A DNA stretch of 64,000 nucleotides from Polaribacter litorisediminis (GTDB lineage Bacteria > Bacteroidota > Bacteroidia > Flavobacteriales > Flavobacteriaceae). The notes under the pieces are model-generated. The model saw nothing but the letters and a program-made list of their open reading frames with translations. It ran no database searches and was not told the origin of the DNA. Positions 54,125-62,462 of the stretch are shown in pieces; within the stretch, counting starts at the first letter, position 1; each line of letters begins with the position of its first letter. The translations under genes and the position numbers were made by a program. The DNA is taken from assembly GCF_019968605.1 (NCBI RefSeq), contig NZ_CP082966.1:372001-436000 (forward strand). The letters run 5' to 3'.

Positions 54125-56224
54125 ATGATAGTTAAGAATGTAAAGGAAGAGAATGTGATAAAATTATTATCTTTTGACATAGATAATACGCTAATCGATT
54201 TCCATACCTATAAGAGTAATTTTACAAAAACTTGGATGAAATATGGAAAGGATATAGACATTATTGTTACTTATAATACCGGCAGATTAATAGAGGATGT
54301 TTTAAATCTTATTGATCAAGGCGTCTTGCCAAGTCCAGATTATATTATTTCTGGAGTCGGAACCCATATTTACAATTTTAGAGAAAAAAGTGTTGAAAAA
54401 GAATTCAATGATGTACTAGATGATGGTTGGAATTTAGAAGCGGTAGAGAATATTGTCAACAAAATAAACCATCCTATTAGTGAGCAACCTAGTAAATTTC
54501 AGCACTCTTATAAGCGGAGTTACTTTTTCCATGATGCTAGCGAAGAACTTATAGAGCGTGTAGCGCAAGATTTTGCAAATGCAGATATGGATGTAAATGT
54601 AATTTATTCGGGTAATAAATTTTTAGATGTTTTGCCAAAATGGGCTAATAAAGGAAATGCTTTAATGTGGTTATTGCGAAGACTGAGTTTAAAAACAAAT
54701 CAAGTTTTAGTGGCAGGGGATAGTGGAAATGATTCTGCAATGTTCGATTTAAAGGATGTTTCCGGAATCGTAGTTGCAAATGCTCATGAAGAATTATATC
54801 ATTACACAAAACATAAAAAAGTATTTCATACAGAAAAAGAACAGGGTGATGGTATTATTGAAGGTTTAATTTATTTTAAGATTTTACCAAAAGATGCTTT
54901 AGAACATAACAATATAGACCATTCAGAAGATTTTTTTATCAAAAAAGAGTTAGACAATATTGCTTTAGAAGATGATAGCGAGAAAATTGCGCTGATTCAA
55001 GAGGGGTATGAAAAAGCGATTGAAGCTTTGCGTAAAAATATAACACCATTGGGTTTTTCTGCATGTTCTATACCTGATAATATTACCCACGGAACCGATG
55101 AAAATTACCATTCTGTTTGGGCAAGAGATGGCGCGATTACAGTAATTGGCTCGCTTTCTTTAATTGCTGATGAAGAAATTCATCAATGTCAACGTCAAAC
55201 TTTGATTACTTTATTAGAACATATTTCTAGAAATGGTCAAATTCCTGCAAATGTAAGGCTAAAAGACCAAGAGCCAGATTATTCTGGAGTTGGTGGTATT
55301 TGCTCTATAGATAGTGGTATTTGGGTGGTGATTGCTTTTTATGAATATGTTAATGTTACAAAAGATATTCAATTTTTAAGAAAATATATTGGTGATATAA
55401 AAGAAACTATGAGATGGTTGGGCGCGCATGATAGTAACAATGATGCACTTTTAGAAATTCCTGAAGCTGGCGATTGGACCGATTTATTTGGTAGAAGTTA
55501 TAATATTTTATACGATGAAATTTTGTGGTATCGATCTAATGTTTGTTTCGGACGCCTATTAGAAATGTTAGGAAATCATGAAGAAGCTGGGGAATATATC
55601 AGATGGTCTCAAGTGATTAAAAAAGAAATTGTTCAAAATTTTTGGCCCTCAACGAAGCAGCAATTATTTCAATCAGTTTCTTTTGCCGAAAAGCAATTTA
55701 CTTTAGGAGATACTTCCTACTTAATTGCGCAAACAACACCTTTCGATTTTAGTTGGCGTTGTGATGTTTTAGGGAATATTTTAGCCTTTTTACACGGAAC
55801 AATAGATTCAGAAAAAGCACATCAAACCTTTAAATTTATGTTGGGAGTTGGTGCTAATGATCCATTTCCTGTTGCAAATGTATATCCTGTTGTAAGTCCA
55901 GGAGATCCAGATTGGAAACCGTATTACACTGTAAATTTACTAAACCTACCCAATCATTATCATAACGGAGGTATTTGGCCCTTTGTAGGTGGGTTTTGGG
56001 TAAAATATGTAAATAAGCTTGGCTTTAGAGATATTGCAATTGCAGAATTACACAAACTAGCACTCTTAAATAAGGAAGGTATTAGTAATGAATGGGAATT
56101 TACAGAATGGGCACATGGTGTTACAGGTAAGCCCATGGGGAAAGCATATCAGGCTTGGTCTGCAGCTCAATACATTGCAGCATGTCATGATTTAAAAATA
56201 ACAAAAATTAAAATGAAAAAATAA
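54125..56224 (+). CDS. HAD phosphatase fused to a glucosidase-like (alpha/alpha)6 domain
   Basis: 699 residues. About 1-255: HAD-IIB phosphatase of the sucrose-phosphate-phosphatase type, with LLSFDIDNTLIDF (Asp18, Asp20) and LVAGDSGNDSAMFDL. About 275-690: a glycosidase-like helical barrel resembling the glycogen-debranching C domain or GH100 invertases: HSVWARDGAITVIGSLSLIA, GGICSIDSGIWVVIAFYEYV, EIPEAGDWTDLFGRS and NHYHNGGIWPFVGGFW. Next to an SPS-like enzyme and a fructokinase-like gene, the fusion probably releases sucrose from sucrose-6-phosphate and may split it. Which sugar it acts on is inferred only. Confidence 0.82.
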   Translation: MIVKNVKEENVIKLLSFDIDNTLIDFHTYKSNFTKTWMKYGKDIDIIVTYNTGRLIEDVLNLIDQGVLPSPDYIISGVGTHIYNFREKSVEKEFNDVLDDGWNLEAVENIVNKINHPISEQPSKFQHSYKRSYFFHDASEELIERVAQDFANADMDVNVIYSGNKFLDVLPKWANKGNALMWLLRRLSLKTNQVLVAGDSGNDSAMFDLKDVSGIVVANAHEELYHYTKHKKVFHTEKEQGDGIIEGLIYFKILPKDALEHNNIDHSEDFFIKKELDNIALEDDSEKIALIQEGYEKAIEALRKNITPLGFSACSIPDNITHGTDENYHSVWARDGAITVIGSLSLIADEEIHQCQRQTLITLLEHISRNGQIPANVRLKDQEPDYSGVGGICSIDSGIWVVIAFYEYVNVTKDIQFLRKYIGDIKETMRWLGAHDSNNDALLEIPEAGDWTDLFGRSYNILYDEILWYRSNVCFGRLLEMLGNHEEAGEYIRWSQVIKKEIVQNFWPSTKQQLFQSVSFAEKQFTLGDTSYLIAQTTPFDFSWRCDVLGNILAFLHGTIDSEKAHQTFKFMLGVGANDPFPVANVYPVVSPGDPDWKPYYTVNLLNLPNHYHNGGIWPFVGGFWVKYVNKLGFRDIAIAELHKLALLNKEGISNEWEFTEWAHGVTGKPMGKAYQAWSAAQYIAACHDLKITKIKMKK

Positions 56225-56229
56225 AAACT

Positions 56230-57504
56230 ATGAAATCAATTTTAATGATCTCTTTACATGGATATGTAGGAGCCAACGCAGAATTAGGAAAACCAGATAC
56301 AGGTGGACAAGTAGTTTATGTTTTAGAATTAGCAGAGAGATTTAGTAGGCTAGGTAAACAAGTAGATTTGGTGACGCGGCAATTTGAGGATCAACCCGAA
56401 TATGATGTTGTAAATGAAAATTACAGCGTTTGGAGAATCCCTTTTGGCGGTAAAAAATTCATCCGAAAAGAAGACATGCACGACCATTTAAAAAAGTTCG
56501 TTACAAATTGTTTAGCAGCCATAAAAAAGGAAAATAAAAAGTATGATGTGGTATATTCTCATTATTGGGATGCTGGCTGGGCAGGACAAAAAATTTCTGA
56601 AGAACTGGGTATTTCTCATGTACATACGCCACATTCTTTAGGTTGGTGGAAACAGCATTCTATGGGAAGTGATATGGATGAACAAGAAATGGAAAAAACA
56701 TACCGTTTTAAAGAACGTATTAGAAAAGAATATTTTGTGTTTCAGATGTGTAATTTTGTCATTGCAACCACGCTACCGCAAGTAGATTTGTTAGTAGAGC
56801 AATATGATATGCTTCCTAAAAATTGTAGTATGATTCCTCCTGGAATTGATGAAAATCGATTTTATCCGATGCCTTCAAAAGAAGAAAACAAAATCCGTGC
56901 AAAATACGACATCAAATCTACAGATATTTTGGCTCTGGGAAGAATGGCGCATAATAAAGGATATGATTTATTGATTAAAGCACTACCCACTGTTTTTGAG
57001 TTATGCCCGGAAGCAAGGTTAGTAGCTTGTATTGGAGGAGATTCTAAACAAGATCAGGAAGGAATTGAGACCTTGAAAAAGTTAGCCACAGAATTAGGGA
57101 TTATGGATAAAATTAAATGGAATAATTATATCGAGGATAAAGATTTAGCAAATGTTTATAGGTCTGCTTGTATTTTTGCAATGCCTTCTCGATATGAACC
57201 TTTCGGAATGGTTGCCATTGAAGCTATGGCTTGTGGAACACCAAGTGTTGTGACCGTTCATGGTGGTTTGTGCGATTTAATTGATTTCGGAAATCAAGCA
57301 TTATTTGCAGATCCGCATAGACCAGTAGAATTTGGAGCTATGATGGCAATGCCGCTTTTATATCCTACTTTACGTAACGAAATGTCTGTAGAAGGCGCAC
57401 GTTTTGCTAGACGTAATTTTGGCTGGACAGGAATTGCAAAACGCATGCTAGCCATTTTTAGAAGTTCTATCAATCAAAGATCTTCAGAGTCTAATATTTA
57501 TTAA
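56230..57504 (+). CDS. sucrose-phosphate-synthase-like glycosyltransferase (GT4)
   Basis: 424 residues. GT-B fold with the sucrose-synthase/SPS opening SLHGYVGANAELGKPDTGGQVVYV and SHYWDAGWAGQKISEELGISHVHTPHSLG, then the retaining motif EPFGMVAIEAMACGTPSVV. It probably joins glucose from an NDP-glucose to fructose-6-phosphate. The gene begins five bases after the fusion gene. The chain lacks the long N-terminal and C-terminal parts of plant SPS, as expected for bacterial forms. Confidence 0.85.
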   Translation: MKSILMISLHGYVGANAELGKPDTGGQVVYVLELAERFSRLGKQVDLVTRQFEDQPEYDVVNENYSVWRIPFGGKKFIRKEDMHDHLKKFVTNCLAAIKKENKKYDVVYSHYWDAGWAGQKISEELGISHVHTPHSLGWWKQHSMGSDMDEQEMEKTYRFKERIRKEYFVFQMCNFVIATTLPQVDLLVEQYDMLPKNCSMIPPGIDENRFYPMPSKEENKIRAKYDIKSTDILALGRMAHNKGYDLLIKALPTVFELCPEARLVACIGGDSKQDQEGIETLKKLATELGIMDKIKWNNYIEDKDLANVYRSACIFAMPSRYEPFGMVAIEAMACGTPSVVTVHGGLCDLIDFGNQALFADPHRPVEFGAMMAMPLLYPTLRNEMSVEGARFARRNFGWTGIAKRMLAIFRSSINQRSSESNIY

Positions 57505-57512
57505 AAAAGTTT

Positions 57513-58394
57513 ATGTTACATATTGTTTGTTTTGGTGAGGTTTTATGGGATGTATTTCCAACGCATAAAAAAATAGGAGGTGCGCCTTTAAATGTGGCAA
57601 TTCGCTTAAAATCCTATCACAATAAGGTTGCCATGGTAAGTGCTGTTGGCAATGATGAATTGGGAAGCTTAATTTTAAAATATTTAGAAGAAACAGGCAT
57701 ACAATCAGATCAAGTGCAAGTTTTAGATAATTTTACCACTGGTGAAGTTGCAGTAAAACTTAATGCAAAAGGCTCCGCTAGTTATGACATTATCTATCCA
57801 AAAGCATGGGATAAAATAGCAGGTACAAGTGATGTAAAATCGCTTGTAGAAACATCCAATGCTTTTGTTTTTGGTAGTTTAATTGCTAGAGATGAGGTTT
57901 CTAAAACAACCTTAGATCAACTTTTAGAAGTTGCAAAATATAAAATTTTTGATGTAAACTTGCGGCCACCTTTTTATAGCAAAGAACTTTTAATTGAATT
58001 GATGAACAAAGCAGATTTTATAAAATTTAATGATGAGGAATTGTATCTCGTAGCTGAGTATTTAGGTTCTAAATATCATAATTTAGAGCAAAACATTCAC
58101 TTTATATTAGAAAAAACAAACACAAAAGATATTTGTGTTACAAAAGGCGAGCACGGTGCTGTTTTGTTTTATAACAATCAGCTGTATTATAACAGTGGTT
58201 ATAAAATTGAGGTTGCAGATACCGTGGGTTCAGGCGATTCTTTTTTAGCATCCTTAATTTATAAATTATTATCTGGTGTACCTCCACAAGAATCTATTGA
58301 TTTTAGTTGTGCTGTTGGTGCATTAGTGGCTAGTAAAAGCGGTGCAAATCCTATGATTTCAAATGAAGAAATAGAGCGTTTTATCAATCCTTAA
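57513..58394 (+). CDS. PfkB-family sugar kinase (fructokinase-like)
   Basis: 293 residues. CFGEVLWDVFPTHKKIGGAPLNVAIRL and VADTVGSGDSFLASLIYKLL (anion hole with catalytic Asp) are the PfkB signatures. The GGAP LN start is typical of fructokinases. It starts eight bases after the SPS-like gene and would phosphorylate fructose freed from sucrose. Confidence 0.87.
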   Translation: MLHIVCFGEVLWDVFPTHKKIGGAPLNVAIRLKSYHNKVAMVSAVGNDELGSLILKYLEETGIQSDQVQVLDNFTTGEVAVKLNAKGSASYDIIYPKAWDKIAGTSDVKSLVETSNAFVFGSLIARDEVSKTTLDQLLEVAKYKIFDVNLRPPFYSKELLIELMNKADFIKFNDEELYLVAEYLGSKYHNLEQNIHFILEKTNTKDICVTKGEHGAVLFYNNQLYYNSGYKIEVADTVGSGDSFLASLIYKLLSGVPPQESIDFSCAVGALVASKSGANPMISNEEIERFINP

Positions 58395-58408
58395 AAAAAA
58401 GTATTTAT

Positions 58409-59203
58409 TTACTTATTTTTGGAAAATTTCCCTTTTTTATACTTTTTACTTGGAATAGAATTTAATATAAATGGAATAGATACTAAACCATTTTTTGTAG
58501 GTTTTTGCACAACAAAATGCAAATGAGGTTCTGTACTCATTCCTGTATTTCCAGAGTAACCAATTACTTGACCTTTTTTTACAAGATCACCTTTTTCTAC
58601 AATTGCTCCATTCTTTTTTAAATGTACATATTGAGAAAATGTTCCGTCTTTATGACCAATTAGGATATAATTGGCATCATCATAGTATTTTTTATCTTTT
58701 CCGCCAATATTAGAGTTCCCTTTAATTCTTATAACCATACCATCTCTAATAGCACAAACTGTTTGACCAATATTCATTTTAAGATCGATGGCATATTTAG
58801 AAAAACTACCTTTATGTGTAAACTTGGTATTTTGTCCTTGTAAAATTTTATAACGCTTGCCTTTTAAAAAAGGCAAACCGTAGTTGTATAAAGTATCGTA
58901 TTTTTTGATGGATGATACTCCATAAAATAACTTAAAGTCATAGTTTTTTATAATGGAAGTGGTATCAATTTCCGAAGTGTGAAATTGTAAAACTTTAACG
59001 GTATCAGGTTTTTGAAAGTCTAAAAAACGTTCTGTTTTTAATTTTTTATTGATAATTTTTAAGAATGTTTTTCCTAAAACAGGATTTTTACAAACAACAT
59101 TTATAGAATCATTTTTTGTTTCAAAAGAGATAAAGCTAGGTTTTTTCGGTTTCTCTTGACAAGAAAATATCATCATGAAAAAAAGAAAAAACCTAACAAA
59201 CAT
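58409..59203 (-). CDS. M23-family peptidase lipoprotein
   Basis: 264 residues. The lipoprotein signal FFLFFMMIFSCQE places it in the membrane. The C-terminal half is the LytM/M23 fold: THKGSFSKYAIDLKMNIGQTV, HKDGTFSQYVHLKKNGAIV and GYSGNTGMSTEPHLHFVV, containing the zinc ligands. It cuts peptidoglycan cross-links or elastin-like peptides. It directly follows the M28 gene (no gap). Confidence 0.9.
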   Translation of the reverse strand: MFVRFFLFFMMIFSCQEKPKKPSFISFETKNDSINVVCKNPVLGKTFLKIINKKLKTERFLDFQKPDTVKVLQFHTSEIDTTSIIKNYDFKLFYGVSSIKKYDTLYNYGLPFLKGKRYKILQGQNTKFTHKGSFSKYAIDLKMNIGQTVCAIRDGMVIRIKGNSNIGGKDKKYYDDANYILIGHKDGTFSQYVHLKKNGAIVEKGDLVKKGQVIGYSGNTGMSTEPHLHFVVQKPTKNGLVSIPFILNSIPSKKYKKGKFSKNK

Positions 59204-60529
59204 TTATCGCATAATTTTATTAGGAAAAACCACCACACTTTCATGACCATTTTCGCCAACGGCAGCAACTCCAAAAAAGAAGTTATCGATTACAATTCCT
59301 TCTAAAGTAAATTCTGTAGTTTCTACATATCTAGAGTTGTCCCAAGTAGGAGACGTAGTGTCTCTCCAATAAATTTTATAACCTTTTGCCCCATCAACTT
59401 TATTCCATTTTAATTTAGCTGATGCTTCTACAATTCCGCCAATAGCAACTTCACTTGGAGCAGGAGGAGCCCAAGCCAAACTAGCCAAGTTTATTGCATT
59501 TACTGCTGTTAGCTTTTTAGCATACGGGAAATTTACATGCTCAAAAGTATCACCATATTTAATGCCATTTTCAACTCTAATGTCTTGATGTTGTTGCGTG
59601 TAGTTTTCATGAGCTTCCATAATTCGAATTCCGGCAAAGCCTAAATCATTAAAAGGTCTATGATGACCGCCACGTCCAAATCGATCTAGTCTATAAATCA
59701 TCATCGGATTCATTTCTGGCATATACGTTTTCGTTTGTTTATGAATATATCTTGCCAATTGTCTTGAAATTCCGTCAACTTCACCACCATAAAAACGACG
59801 CATTCTTCGTTGTCTTTCGGTTTCGTTTGCAGGCACCGGCTCGGAGAAAATTCTAAAAGCTCTATTATCAATTACACCATCAACTCCGGTTATATTTCCA
59901 ATCATGTCATTATTTAAAATCCCGATAATTTCCCAACCTTTATCTTTTGCATATTTTGCCAAACCGGCACCTCCAAAAAGGCCTTGCTCTTCGCCAGATA
60001 AGCCGACATAAATAATACTGCTTTCAAATTTATATTTAGATAAAACTCTGGCAGCTTCAATGGTTCCTGCCATTCCAGAAGCATTGTCATTCGCACCTGG
60101 CGCATCTTTGGTAAAGTTAGATCCGTCACTATTTCTAGAGTCGATATCGCCACTCATAATAACATATTTATTGGGGTATTTTGTACCTTTTTGAATGGCA
60201 ACGACATTAACAACATAAGCATCATGAGGCACTCTATTACTCATCTCTGTAGTTACCAAATCTTTCTGATAAAATACATCAATGCAGTTATCACAATTTT
60301 TAGAAATGGTCTCGAATTCAGCTTTGATCCATCTTCTTGCAGCGCCAATTCCACGAGTGTCTGAAATGGTGTCTGAAAAGGTGTTTCTGGTACCAAACTC
60401 GGTTAATGTTTTTACGTCAGCTCGCAATCTATCCTCAGAAACATTGTTGATGATGTCATAAATTTTTTGATCTGTTTGTGCTGAAATTGCAATTGTAAAA
60501 AATGCGAATAAAATGGTTATTTTCTTCAT
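59204..60529 (-). CDS. secreted M28 aminopeptidase
   Basis: 441 residues with signal peptide (ILFAFFTIAISAQTD). The M28 metal site is PGANDNASGMAGTIEAAR (Asp), GLSGEEQGLFGGAG (Glu pair) and the downstream DMIGN and EAHENYTQQHQDI. The last 90 residues form a fibronectin-III-like domain (KLKWNKVDGAKGYKIYWRDT). It trims peptides outside the cytoplasm. Confidence 0.92.
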   Translation of the reverse strand: MKKITILFAFFTIAISAQTDQKIYDIINNVSEDRLRADVKTLTEFGTRNTFSDTISDTRGIGAARRWIKAEFETISKNCDNCIDVFYQKDLVTTEMSNRVPHDAYVVNVVAIQKGTKYPNKYVIMSGDIDSRNSDGSNFTKDAPGANDNASGMAGTIEAARVLSKYKFESSIIYVGLSGEEQGLFGGAGLAKYAKDKGWEIIGILNNDMIGNITGVDGVIDNRAFRIFSEPVPANETERQRRMRRFYGGEVDGISRQLARYIHKQTKTYMPEMNPMMIYRLDRFGRGGHHRPFNDLGFAGIRIMEAHENYTQQHQDIRVENGIKYGDTFEHVNFPYAKKLTAVNAINLASLAWAPPAPSEVAIGGIVEASAKLKWNKVDGAKGYKIYWRDTTSPTWDNSRYVETTEFTLEGIVIDNFFFGVAAVGENGHESVVVFPNKIMR

Positions 60530-60607
60530 TTTTAAAGTGTGTATGGTTTTTATTGTGTTAATGAAAAATCAAATTATGCTTTAAAGATACAGCCCTTTTT
60601 GCCAATA

Positions 60608-60641
60608 AAAAAACCACTTCAAAATTTTGAAGTGGTTTTGT
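60608..60641 (-). terminator. terminator of DUF6249 gene
   Basis: AAAACCACTTCAAAA and TTTTGAAGTGGTTTT, a perfect 15-bp stem with no loop bases beyond the turn; bidirectional in sequence. Confidence 0.85.
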
Positions 60642-60659
60642 AAATTTATTAAGATTTAC

Positions 60660-61004
60660 TTATTCTTTATCCAGTTGCTTAGTTAAGTTAAAGCCTACAA
60701 ATAAACCGATACCAGACATTAAAAATATAGTTCCTGGATATGCAACTTCTTCATCTACTCCTAAACTATAATGTAAAATTGAAGCGATAAAAATACCCAC
60801 ACCCACACCTATTAATAAAACGGATAAATTTAAGATGAATACTTTCCAAAAAGGGGCTGCATTTTTTGCTATACCCTTCATAAAAATAGTCGCATCGGCT
60901 CCTTTCTCTATCAAAGCTAAACGCTCTTTGTTTCTTGTTGAAAGGTATAAATAAAATACTCCAAAAATGGTTCCAAAAATTACTGCTAAAATTGCTACTT
61001 CCAT
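60660..61004 (-). CDS. DUF6249-like membrane protein
   Basis: 114 residues with three hydrophobic segments (ILAVIFGTIFGVFYLYL; VFILNLSVLLIGVGVGIFIA; GTIFLMSGIGLFVGFNL) and the RNKERLALIEKGAD loop typical of this family. Function unknown. It has an ECF-type promoter (61054-61083) identical in form to that of the sigma operon on the other side of the interval, so it is probably a member of that regulon. Confidence 0.82.
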   Translation of the reverse strand: MEVAILAVIFGTIFGVFYLYLSTRNKERLALIEKGADATIFMKGIAKNAAPFWKVFILNLSVLLIGVGVGIFIASILHYSLGVDEEVAYPGTIFLMSGIGLFVGFNLTKQLDKE

Positions 61005-61053
61005 AAATTATTATTTTAAAATTTAAATGATTAATTTTTATTGTGTTTGTAGC

Positions 61054-61083
61054 TTTGACGATTCCTTTTAAGATAAGGTTACA
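61054..61083 (-). promoter_or_regulatory. ECF-type promoter of DUF6249 gene
   Basis: On the minus strand TGTAACCTT (61083-61075), 14 bases, CGTCAAA (61060-61054). The same 9+7 bases and spacing occur before the sigma gene. Confidence 0.7.
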
Positions 61084-61170
61084 AAAAAAATTAAATATAT
61101 TTATAGGATAAAGAAAAACAGGATACAAAGTTCAGAAGTTTGCGCTGACTTTTAAGGTTGTTTTTCAGGT

Positions 61171-61334
61171 TATACCATCTACAACTTGAATTTATTGCAA
61201 TAAAATGCCCTTTTTCACTTTCTTTATCATTTACAAAATAAACCGTAGCCACGGCTAAGCTGTATGTTTTAAATTTGAATAAGGAAAAAAATCACTATTT
61301 TATTTTAGGGTAAATTCAAATCATAAATGGTATA
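61171..61334. mobile_element. inverted-repeat element (MITE-like), copy D
   Basis: TATACCAT (61171-61178) and ATGGTATA (61327-61334) are perfect ends; the inversion extends about 26 bp (CTTGAATTTA against TAAATTCAAA). Shares AATAAAATGCCC, AAATAAACCGTAGC and ATCACTATTTTATTTTA with copies A to C. Confidence 0.85.
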
Positions 61335-61424
61335 CGTTATGTTGATGTTCATTTGGGATGAGGCACCTTAATTTTAATTGGTTATTTTGGAGGGCGTAGT
61401 ATTTAAAAATAAATCAATAAAAAG

Positions 61425-61454
61425 TGTAACCTTGTATAAGTTACATCCGTCAAA
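61425..61454 (+). promoter_or_regulatory. ECF-type promoter of the sigma operon
   Basis: TGTAACCTT (61425-61433), 14 bases, CGTCAAA (61448-61454). The ATG is at 61461, so the transcript would be leaderless or nearly so. TGTAAC-N9-GTTACA (61425-61445) is also an inverted repeat. Confidence 0.7.
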
Positions 61455-61460
61455 CATAAA

Positions 61461-62045
61461 ATGACTACAACTAACGACCAACTATATATTGATAAAGTCA
61501 TCAAAGGAGACGTAAATGCGTTTACACATCTTGTTGATGCATATAAAAACATGGTGTTTAGCTTGGCGTTTAAAATGACGAAGAATAGGGAAGAAGCAGA
61601 GGAAATCACACAAGATACATTTATCAAGGCATATAAAAATTTAAGCAAGTTTAAAGGTGATTCCAAATTTTCTACTTGGCTGTATAGAATTACATATCAT
61701 TCGTGTTTAGATGCTATCAAAAAAAATAAAAATCATAACAAAACTTTTGAAATTAACGAGGTTACTTTTAACCAAATAAAAGCTGTAGATCATATTTTAG
61801 AGTGTATAGAAAGAAAAGAACGTGCTAAAATAATGGACGAGTGTCTTTTAAAATTACCCAAAGAGGAACGCGCTATTATTTGGATGTTTTATTATGATGA
61901 GTTATCTTTAAAAGAAATTATGAAAGTAACTGCTTTTTCTGAAACCAATTTAAAAGTGAAATTGCACAGAGCTAGAAAAAAATTAGTTGGAATAGTAGAA
62001 GAAAATTTTGAACCCGAAAGTATAAACCATTATGGAAGAAGATAA
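61461..62045 (+). CDS. ECF RNA polymerase sigma factor
   Basis: 194 residues. Region 2: FTHLVDAYKNMVFSLAFKMT and AEEITQDTFIKAYKNLSKFKGDSKFSTWLYRI. Region 4: LPKEERAIIWMFYYDELSLKEIMKVTAFSETNLKVKLHRARKKL. The promoter upstream has the form expected for an ECF factor, which implies autoregulation. The next gene overlaps it by 14 bases. Confidence 0.94.
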   Translation: MTTTNDQLYIDKVIKGDVNAFTHLVDAYKNMVFSLAFKMTKNREEAEEITQDTFIKAYKNLSKFKGDSKFSTWLYRITYHSCLDAIKKNKNHNKTFEINEVTFNQIKAVDHILECIERKERAKIMDECLLKLPKEERAIIWMFYYDELSLKEIMKVTAFSETNLKVKLHRARKKLVGIVEENFEPESINHYGRR

Positions 62046-62445
62046 ACACATAGACGAATTAGATGCTTTTGCAAAAAAATATGTAAAAGAGATAAAACAA
62101 GAGAAAACTTCATTCAATTTTACAGCCTCTCTAATGGATAAAATTGTTATGGAAGATAAAAAAAGTGTTTATAAAACAACTGCTTTAATTTCTAAAAAAG
62201 TTTGGTTTATTTTGGCCTGTATATTTACTGCATTTCTTTTTGTACCTTTTAAAGGATCAGAAAAAGGATTGATAAAAATTATTGAAATAGATTTCTCTTT
62301 TATTCATAAAATTCAGATTCCTACTATTTTTGATGCAATTTCAGTATCAAATATAACATTTTTTGCAATCTTACTTTTTGGTTTTATGATGATGATACAA
62401 GTTGTTTTTCTGAAAAATCATTTTGAAAAAAGAATGCATGAATAG
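62032..62445 (+). CDS. two-helix membrane protein, possible anti-sigma partner
   Basis: 137 residues. The N-terminal 60 residues are charged and cytosolic; two membrane helices follow (KVWFILACIFTAFLFVPF and ISVSNITFFAILLFGFMMMI). There is no zinc-binding HxxxC-x2-C motif, so it is not a standard ZAS anti-sigma factor. Location right after the sigma gene with 14-base overlap suggests control of that factor. Confidence 0.72.
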   Translation: MEEDKHIDELDAFAKKYVKEIKQEKTSFNFTASLMDKIVMEDKKSVYKTTALISKKVWFILACIFTAFLFVPFKGSEKGLIKIIEIDFSFIHKIQIPTIFDAISVSNITFFAILLFGFMMMIQVVFLKNHFEKRMHE

Positions 62446-62462
62446 TATAAATGTTACCTTTA

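Larger units (their letters stand above)
61005..61460. other. intergenic interval between DUF6249 and the sigma operon
   Basis: Holds two divergent ECF-type promoters and MITE-like element copy D between them. No coding frame. Confidence 0.75.
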
